64,000 bases of DNA from Pseudonocardia broussonetiae (GTDB taxonomy: Bacteria; Actinomycetota; Actinomycetes; Mycobacteriales; Pseudonocardiaceae): positions 3,603,501-3,667,500 of the forward strand of contig NZ_CP053564.1 of the NCBI RefSeq assembly GCF_013155125.1, written 5' to 3'. The notes under the pieces are model-generated. The model was not told the origin of the DNA, ran no database searches, and was given only the letters and a program-made list of their open reading frames with translations. Both the position numbers and the translations under genes were made by a program. Shown here piece by piece: positions 58,569-64,000 of the stretch (within the stretch, counting starts at the first letter, position 1; each line of letters starts with the position of its first letter).

Positions 58569-60158
58569 TCAGCCCCCCAGCTCCTCCCGCAGCACGAACT
58601 TCTGCACCTTCCCCGACGCCGTGTGCGGCAGCTCGTCCCGGAAGAACCACCGCACCGGCACCTTGTACGGCGTCAGCCGCGCCAGGCAGTGGTCCACGAG
58701 CTCCTGCTCGGACGGGGCGGGGTCGTGCGTCGTCACCACCGCCGCCACCACCTCGCCCCACGTCGGGTCGGGCAGGCCGATCACCGCCGACTCCGCGACG
58801 CCCGGGTGCGCGGCCAGGGCGATCTCGATCTCGGCGGGGGAGATGTTCTCGCCCCCGCGGATGATCAGCTCCTTGAGCCGGCCAGACAGCGTGATCATGC
58901 CGCGCGCGTCCATGGAGCCGAGGTCGCCGGTGTGCAGCCAGCCCTCGGCGTCGACGGTGGTCGCCGTCGCGTCGGGATCGTCGACGTAGCCGATCATCTG
59001 GTTGTAGCCGCGCGCGCAGACCTCGCCGACCGTCCCGAGCGGCACGACCTCGCCGGTGACCGGGTCGACGATCCGCGCCCCGGTGTGCGGCAGCGGGCGG
59101 CCCACGGCGGTGACCTGGTCCTCGCGCGTGTCGGTGCGGCGCGTCAGCGTCATCACCGGCGACAGCTCGGTCTGGCCGTAGAGGTTGTGCACGAACGCGC
59201 CGAAGGTCTCCGAGACGGCCTCGATCATGCTCCCCGGCACCGTCGACGCCCCGACGAGCACGGTGTCCAGGTGCGGCGCGGGAGCGTCGGACCGCCGGGC
59301 CGCGTGCAGCACGGCGCCGAGCACGGTCGGCACGCTCATCAGCACCGACGCGCCCTCGTCGGCGATCGCGGCGAGCACCGCGGCGGGGTCGAACTTCTCG
59401 ATCAGCACCACCGTGCCGCCGAGGAACGCCGGGCCGAGGTGGGAGATCACGCAGCCCGCGGTGTGGAACGAGGGCAGCGGGGCGATCGCGACGGCACCGG
59501 GCGCGACCCCCGCCGTGTGCATCGTCAGGTGCGCGTTGTTGACCAGCGAGCGGTGCGAGAGCAGCACGCCCTTGGGACGCCCGGTGGTGCCGGAGGTGAA
59601 CTGCATCATCGCGGGGGAGTCGGGGGTGCTCAGCTCCTCGGGCTCGACCGGGCTGCCGTAGAACAGCCCGACGTCGGACAGGCTGATCCGCTCGACGAGC
59701 TCCGGCAGCGACGGCGCCACCTCGGCGGCGACGGCGGCCATGTCGTAGCCGCGCAGGTCGTCGGCGTGCACGAGGACCGACGCCTTCGACAGCCGCAGGC
59801 AGTACTCGAGCTCGGCCGCGCGCAGCGCCGGGTTGAGCGCCACCAGCGTGACGCCGGCGAGCGCCGCCCCGTACTGCACGATCGGCCACTCGGCGACGTT
59901 CGGCGCCCACAGCGCCACGTGGTCGCCCGGGTCGGCGACGGTGAGCAGGCTGCCCGCGGTGTGGCGGGCCGCGGCCAGCAGCTCGGCGTAGGTCCAGCGG
60001 CGCGACTCACCGGCGTGGGTCGTGCCCACCAGCGCGACGGCGTCGGGCCGCAGCCGCGCCTGCTCGCGCAGCAGTCCGCCGACCGTGCTCTCCAGCAGGG
60101 CGACGCCCGGCTCGGGCGCCACCTCCGACAGCGTGCGCGTCCCCGCGTCCGTGCTCAT
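58569..60158 (-). CDS. Acyl-CoA synthetase (AMP-forming), second copy
   Basis: A 529-aa ANL ligase: MQFTSGTTGRPKGVLLSHR, YGQTELSPVMT, GDLGSMDARGMITLSGRLKE and the C-terminal PHTASGKVQKFVL with the catalytic Lys. The ATG at 60158 has GGAGG seven bases upstream; a GTG one codon earlier is less likely. It is only distantly similar to the ligase at 55710, so it probably takes a different acid. It lies downstream of the acyl-CoA dehydrogenase but has its own AT-rich promoter region. Confidence 0.95.
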   Translation of the reverse strand: MSTDAGTRTLSEVAPEPGVALLESTVGGLLREQARLRPDAVALVGTTHAGESRRWTYAELLAAARHTAGSLLTVADPGDHVALWAPNVAEWPIVQYGAALAGVTLVALNPALRAAELEYCLRLSKASVLVHADDLRGYDMAAVAAEVAPSLPELVERISLSDVGLFYGSPVEPEELSTPDSPAMMQFTSGTTGRPKGVLLSHRSLVNNAHLTMHTAGVAPGAVAIAPLPSFHTAGCVISHLGPAFLGGTVVLIEKFDPAAVLAAIADEGASVLMSVPTVLGAVLHAARRSDAPAPHLDTVLVGASTVPGSMIEAVSETFGAFVHNLYGQTELSPVMTLTRRTDTREDQVTAVGRPLPHTGARIVDPVTGEVVPLGTVGEVCARGYNQMIGYVDDPDATATTVDAEGWLHTGDLGSMDARGMITLSGRLKELIIRGGENISPAEIEIALAAHPGVAESAVIGLPDPTWGEVVAAVVTTHDPAPSEQELVDHCLARLTPYKVPVRWFFRDELPHTASGKVQKFVLREELGG

Positions 60159-60192
60159 CACTGACCTCCACAGACGTGACCGCGACCACTCG

Positions 60193-60210
60193 TCGAATCA
60201 ATATTAAGGA
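60193..60210 (-). promoter_or_regulatory. AT-rich operator-like site D
   Basis: CGAATCAATATTAAGG lies in the 83-base gap upstream of the second acyl-CoA ligase, in contrast to the GC-rich surroundings. Confidence 0.35.
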
Positions 60211-60241
60211 ACGACACTAGCGGCTCGCAGCCCGAGAGCGG

Positions 60242-61423
60242 CTAGTACGACCGGGGGAGGCCGAGGCTGGTCTGGGCGACGAAGTTGAGCACCATCTCGC
60301 GGCTGACCGGGGCCGTCTTGAGCATCCGGGCGACGAACCACAGGTCGGCGAGCCCGTACTCCAGCGACAGGCCGTTGCCGCCGTGGGTCTGCATCGCCTG
60401 GTCCAGGGCCTTGAGCGAGGCGTCGGCGGCGGCGAACTTCGCGATGTTCGACGCCTCCGCGGCGTCGGCGCCCGCGTCGAACAGCTCGGCGGCGCGGAAC
60501 GCCATCAGCCGGGCGAGCTGCACGCCGATGTAGGACTCGGCCAGCGGGTGGGCCACGCCCTGGTGCGCCCCGATCGGCGTCCCCCAGACCTGGCGCTCGG
60601 TGGCGTAGCGGGTGGCCTTGCCCAGCGCGTAGCGGGCGATGCCGTTGCTGATGCAGGCCGCGGTGATCCGCTCCGGGTTGAGGCCGGAGAACACCTGCCG
60701 CAGCCCGTTGCCCGCCTCGCCGATGAGCGCCTCCGGACCGACGGCGACGTCGTCGAGGAACACCGTGAACTGGTGCTCGGGCTGCTGCAGCGCCGCCGGG
60801 ATCGGGGTGTACGTCAGGCCCGGCGCGTCGGTCGGCACCACGAACAGCGACAGCGGGTGGCGCCCGTTCGGCAGCGCCTCGGCCGAGCGCGTGACGACGA
60901 GGACGGCGTCGGCCTCGTCGATCCCGCTGGTCCAGTACTTGGTCCCGGAGATGCGCCACCCACTGCGTCCATCGGCGGAGGCGTCGGCCCGGGCCGTCGT
61001 CGTGATCGCGTGGCTGTTGGAGCCCGCGTCGGGCTCGGTGATCGCGAACGCCATCTTCAGCGAGCCGTCGGCGATGCCGGGCAGCCAGCGCGACTTGAGC
61101 TCGTGGCTGCCGTGCTCGTCGATGATCGTGCCGCAGATCGCGGGGGAGATGACCATCATCAGCAGCGGGCAGCCCTGCGTCGACACCTCCTCGACGACGA
61201 CGGCGAGGTCGGCCATCGTGCCGCCGCCGCCCCCGTACTCCTCCGACAGGTGCACGCCGAGGAACCCGGCCGCACCGAGGTCCTGCCACAGCGCGGTGGG
61301 CTCCTCGTGCAGGCGCGCCTTCTCCATGAAGTAGTCGTGCCCGTACTTCGCGACGAGCTTCCCGACGGCCTCGCGCAGCGCGGCGCGCTCCTCGGTGTCG
61401 GCGACGATGAGCGAGGCGTTCAT
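60242..61423 (-). CDS. Acyl-CoA dehydrogenase, second copy
   Basis: A 393-aa flavoprotein: FAITEPDAGSNSHAITTTAR, YWTSGIDEADAVLVVTRS, and THGGNGLSLEYGLADLW. At the position of the usual GTxE catalytic Glu the sequence reads TAPVSREMVLNFVAQ, so Glu is kept but the GT motif is not. The ATG overlaps the stop of the SnoaL-crotonase gene (ATGA), indicating tight co-expression. Confidence 0.93.
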   Translation of the reverse strand: MNASLIVADTEERAALREAVGKLVAKYGHDYFMEKARLHEEPTALWQDLGAAGFLGVHLSEEYGGGGGTMADLAVVVEEVSTQGCPLLMMVISPAICGTIIDEHGSHELKSRWLPGIADGSLKMAFAITEPDAGSNSHAITTTARADASADGRSGWRISGTKYWTSGIDEADAVLVVTRSAEALPNGRHPLSLFVVPTDAPGLTYTPIPAALQQPEHQFTVFLDDVAVGPEALIGEAGNGLRQVFSGLNPERITAACISNGIARYALGKATRYATERQVWGTPIGAHQGVAHPLAESYIGVQLARLMAFRAAELFDAGADAAEASNIAKFAAADASLKALDQAMQTHGGNGLSLEYGLADLWFVARMLKTAPVSREMVLNFVAQTSLGLPRSY

Positions 61424-62619
61424 GGGGTCTCCCGTGATCGGTGGCCGGTGAACTGCGGGCGCCGCTTCCCGATGAAGGCGGCCAGGCCCTCCGCGGCGTC
61501 GGGCGTGGTGCAGGCCTCGACGATGAGGTCCTGCTCGGCGGCGAGCTGGTCGCGCAGGCCGGTCTCGAGGCTCTGGCGGAGGAGGCGGCGCATGCCGCCG
61601 AAGGCGCGGGTCGGGCCCGCCGCGAGCCGGGCGACGACGGCGCCGGCCTCCGCCTCGACGTCGGCGGCCGGGACCACGCGCGTGACCAGGCCCCACTCCA
61701 GCGCCTCCGCGGCGGAGAAGCGGTGGTTGAGCAGGAACAGCTCCTGCGCCCGGCGCATCCCGACCAGCCGCGGCAGGTACCAGGTGTTTCCGCCGTCGGA
61801 GGTCAGGCCGATGCCGCCGTAGCCCAGCGCGAACGTGGCCTCCTCGGAGGCGATGACGATGTCGGCGACGTGCACCATCCCGAGCCCGCCGCCCGCCGCG
61901 GCGCCGTGCACCGCGGCGACGATCGGGGCGTCCAGGGCGGAGAGCCGCGCCAGCGCCAGGTGGTAGTCGTCGATCATGCGGCGCAGCACCCGTGGGAGCT
62001 CGTCGGCCGGGAGCCCGGACAGCAGCGCGAGGTCGCCGCCCGCGGTGAACATCGGCCCGTTGCCGGCCAGCAGCACCGCGCGCACCGCGTCGTCCTCGCG
62101 CAGCCGGGTGGCGACCTCGGCGAGGTCGCGGGTCATGGCGGGGTCGATGGCGTTGCCGCGGTCGGGACGGTCGAGCCGGACGGTCGCGACGCCGTCGACG
62201 ACCTGCAGCGCCAGCGTCGAGAACGGCGACGCGGCCCGCTCCCAGCGCGCGGTGTCGGTGTACTGCTCCAGCGCGGTGACGCGGCCGTGCGCGATCGAGA
62301 GGACGTGCGCGAACGCGGCGTCGAGCGGGCCGCCCCCGTGCCGCCCGCGCCCGCCGTAGCGACCGGTGACGAGCAGCCGCCCGTCCTCCAGGGCCGTGAA
62401 CCGCTCGGGCTCGGCCCGCGCGGCGAAGTGCCGCCCGATCACGGCCCACCCGTCGCGGCGCATGGCGTCGGCCCCGTCGTGCCCGCCGCCCGCGCCGAAG
62501 GGCATGCCGTCGGCCAGCACGCCGCGGAAGGCCGGGTCGAGCAGGGCGTCGAGCGCCGGGCCGTCACCGGTGGCCAGCGCCTCGTAGAGCTGCCGCGCGA
62601 TGGCGGGCGAGTCCGTCAC
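61420..62619 (-). CDS. SnoaL-like domain fused to enoyl-CoA hydratase/isomerase
   Basis: A 399-aa fusion. Residues 1 to about 135 look like an NTF2/SnoaL-fold domain (ARQLYEALATGDGPALDALLD, then FAHVLSIAHGRVTALEQYTD). Residues about 136-399 are a complete crotonase (LQVVDGVATVRLDRPDRGNA, GPMFTAGGDLALLSGL, HGAAAGGGLGMVHVADIV, GIGLTSDGGNTWYLPRLVG) with PaaG-like Asp at the second acid position. Standard crotonases are about 260 aa. The GTG at 62619 follows AAAAAGGAGG, and the frame shows no break between the two parts. Confidence 0.9.
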   Translation of the reverse strand: MTDSPAIARQLYEALATGDGPALDALLDPAFRGVLADGMPFGAGGGHDGADAMRRDGWAVIGRHFAARAEPERFTALEDGRLLVTGRYGGRGRHGGGPLDAAFAHVLSIAHGRVTALEQYTDTARWERAASPFSTLALQVVDGVATVRLDRPDRGNAIDPAMTRDLAEVATRLREDDAVRAVLLAGNGPMFTAGGDLALLSGLPADELPRVLRRMIDDYHLALARLSALDAPIVAAVHGAAAGGGLGMVHVADIVIASEEATFALGYGGIGLTSDGGNTWYLPRLVGMRRAQELFLLNHRFSAAEALEWGLVTRVVPAADVEAEAGAVVARLAAGPTRAFGGMRRLLRQSLETGLRDQLAAEQDLIVEACTTPDAAEGLAAFIGKRRPQFTGHRSRETP

Positions 62620-62630
62620 TCGTGCCTCCT

Positions 62631-62650
62631 TTTTCTAACCGAGAATAGAC
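62631..62650 (-). promoter_or_regulatory. AT-rich operator-like site E
   Basis: CTAACCGAGAATAGA lies just upstream of the SnoaL-crotonase ribosome site; it resembles sites A-D and F. Confidence 0.35.
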
Positions 62651-62686
62651 ACGGGTTCGCGGCGCGGGCAACCTCGCGGCCCCACC

Positions 62687-63487
62687 TCAGGGCATCGACG
62701 ACCCCCCGCCCACGGCCACCAGCTGCCCGGTCACCTGCCGCGCCGCCGTGTCCGACGCGAGCCACAGCACGGCGTGCGCGACGTCGTCGGCCGTGGTCGG
62801 GCGCCGCAGCGCCTGCGTCCGGACGATCGACGCGAGCTGCTCGTCGGTGAACAGCGGCTCGCCGTCCGGGGTGGCCCAGACGCTGCCCGGCCCGACCGGC
62901 TCGTCCGCGGCCGGCACGACGAGCCCCGGCGCGACGACGTTCGCGCGGATCCCGTGCCGCCCGTGCTCGCGCGCGACGGTCCGCGCCAGCGCGATGACGC
63001 CCGCCTTGGTGGCGCCGTAGATGCCCTGGCGGACCGCGCCGAACGCCGAGTCGCTGGAGAGGAACACGACGCTGCCGCGGCCCGCCTCGCGCATCGGGCC
63101 GAGCGCGGCCTGGGTGCAGTCGATGGCGGAGAACAGGTTGACCTCGACGGTCCGCCGCCACAGCTCCCGGTCGGTCTGCTCGGCGAACCAGCCGGGCGCG
63201 CTCCAGCCGGCGTTGTTCACCAGGACGTCGACGCCGCCCCACTCCGCGACGGCCCGGTCGACGACCCGCCCGCCCGCGCCGTCGTCGGTCAGGTCGACGG
63301 CGAGCGCGACGGCGTCCGGCGCGCCGAGGGTCCGCAGCTCGTCGCGCACGGCGTCGCCCCGCTCGGCGTCGCGGTCGGCGACCAGCACCCGCGCGCCCTC
63401 CCGCGCGAAGCCGCGGGCGATGCCCCGGCCGATGTTGGCCGCCCCGCCGGTGACGACGACGCGGGCCCCCGCGTGTCCCAGATCCAT
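62687..63487 (-). CDS. SDR family oxidoreductase
   Basis: A 266-aa short-chain dehydrogenase: cofactor motif TGGAANIGRGIA, NNAGWSAPG, catalytic Ser in FLSSDSAFG and YxxxK in YGATK. Asp in VADRDAERG after strand 2 points to NAD(H), though an adjacent Arg leaves NADP possible. It is divergent from the Rieske oxygenase, where it could act as a cis-diol or hydroxyacyl dehydrogenase; inference. Confidence 0.93.
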   Translation of the reverse strand: MDLGHAGARVVVTGGAANIGRGIARGFAREGARVLVADRDAERGDAVRDELRTLGAPDAVALAVDLTDDGAGGRVVDRAVAEWGGVDVLVNNAGWSAPGWFAEQTDRELWRRTVEVNLFSAIDCTQAALGPMREAGRGSVVFLSSDSAFGAVRQGIYGATKAGVIALARTVAREHGRHGIRANVVAPGLVVPAADEPVGPGSVWATPDGEPLFTDEQLASIVRTQALRRPTTADDVAHAVLWLASDTAARQVTGQLVAVGGGSSMP

Positions 63488-63522
63488 GACGCCTCCCGAG
63501 TCCCTGCGGGCAGGGTAGCTGC

Positions 63523-63545
63523 TAGTCTTTAACTCAGATTAATTT
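63523..63545. promoter_or_regulatory. AT-rich operator-like site F
   Basis: TAGTCTTTAACTCAGATTAATT in the 83-base gap between SDR and Rieske genes; TAGTCT may be the -10 of the Rieske gene. Confidence 0.4.
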
Positions 63546-63570
63546 CCGTCCCCCTCCGGAGGGAGTACCG

Positions 63571-64000
63571 GTGACTCACGCCGACACCCGGGCGCGCTAC
63601 GACGAGCTCGTGCAGCCCGAGCGCGTGCACGGCTCGCTCTACACCTCGCCCGAGGTCTTCGCCGACGAGTTGGCGCGCATCTGGTACTCCACCTGGGTCT
63701 ACGTCGGCCACGTCAGCGAGGTCGCGAAGCCGAACGACTACGTGCGCAAGGCCATCGGGCCGCAGGACGTGATCATGAGCCGCAGCGCCGACGGCGAGGT
63801 GCACCTGCTGCTCAACCGCTGCGCGCACCGCGGCAACCTCGTCTGCGAGGCCGCCGCCGGCAACTCCAGCTCCTTCCGCTGCGCCTACCACGGCTGGACC
63901 TACCGCAACTCCGGCGAGCTCGTCGGCTACCCGTTCCACCAGGGCTACGGCGGCCGCGGCAAGCTCGATCTGGGGCTGGGTCGCGTGCCGCGCGTCGCCG
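63571..64000 (+). CDS. Rieske aromatic-ring-hydroxylating oxygenase alpha subunit, 3' truncated
   Basis: The frame stays open to the window end (143 residues visible). GTG start behind GGAGGGAG. The Rieske [2Fe-2S] motif is complete: CAHRGN, then 15 residues later CAYHGW. The opening (YDELVQPERVHGSLYTSPEVF) matches large subunits of ring-hydroxylating dioxygenases that use NADH-derived electrons to hydroxylate or demethylate an aromatic acid. The catalytic Fe domain lies outside the window. It is expected to start the pathway whose CoA steps are encoded to its left. Confidence 0.93.
   Translation, partial: MTHADTRARYDELVQPERVHGSLYTSPEVFADELARIWYSTWVYVGHVSEVAKPNDYVRKAIGPQDVIMSRSADGEVHLLLNRCAHRGNLVCEAAAGNSSSFRCAYHGWTYRNSGELVGYPFHQGYGGRGKLDLGLGRVPRVA

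Overview
The window is about 74% GC and reads as a chromosome segment of a free-living actinobacterium, most likely Pseudonocardiaceae (Pseudonocardia-like). The grounds are the codon bias, abundant GTG starts, TANNNT -10 boxes, leaderless starts, a furA-katG pair, a SARP/AfsR regulator, a DGPF/ECF42 sigma pair, a mycobacterial-type LexA box and many acyl-CoA, LLM-flavin and aromatic catabolism genes. The genus is inference from gene content. No rRNA, tRNA, prophage, insertion sequence or CRISPR array was seen.

Layout. 0-2 kb: end of an MFS transporter converging on an iron-siderophore binding lipoprotein that has an IdeR-like box. 2-9.7 kb: BtrH-like protein, then PIG-L deacetylase-AzlC-AzlD, a 1039-aa SARP/AAA/TPR regulator and a methyltransferase; the promoters of PIG-L and of the methyltransferase carry the same pair of direct repeats spaced 11 bp in front of the same -10. 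9.7-16.5 kb: GH65 phosphorylase-type enzyme, a globin, katG, furA and a GNAT. 16.5-18 kb: a non-coding region built of GC-rich composite repeats. 18-26.3 kb: a PAS-PP2C-HATPase-STAS switch protein, a sandwich-domain FAD oxidoreductase, DUF4230, Nudix, an LLM oxidoreductase and an AcoR-like activator. 26.3-32.5 kb: a GntR-controlled meta-cleavage gene set (MhpB-type dioxygenase, LLM oxidoreductase, isochorismatase-like protein with no catalytic triad, MhpC-type hydrolase, TfdB-type hydroxylase). 32.5-39 kb: a LexA-controlled small protein, an LLM protein with acetoacetyl-CoA synthetase, a codon-atypical LLM gene, a second repeat block, and a crotonase/TetR pair around a perfect palindrome. 39-44 kb: MHS transporter, P450, LysR and bicupin dioxygenase, tied together by two near-identical promoters. 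44-50.8 kb: alcohol dehydrogenase, Bcr-type exporter, XRE regulator, a papain-like protease with an acidic tail, and the DGPF/ECF42 pair. 50.8-64 kb: a CoA-thioester catabolic region (two paralogous TetRs, two acyl-CoA dehydrogenases, two acyl-CoA ligases, two crotonases of which one is fused to a SnoaL-like domain, FAD oxidoreductase, SDR, and the start of a Rieske oxygenase), interrupted by a third repeat block.

The items most worth a second look are: the LexA-boxed orphan small protein (32.5 kb); the SARP repeat pair (3.6 and 8.75 kb); the LysR twin promoters (39.2 and 42.9 kb); the dispersed composite palindrome family (16.5, 36.9 and 57.6 kb, with a look-alike at 54.9 kb); the triad-less isochorismatase-fold protein; and the SnoaL-crotonase and protease-TerB-polyacid fusions.
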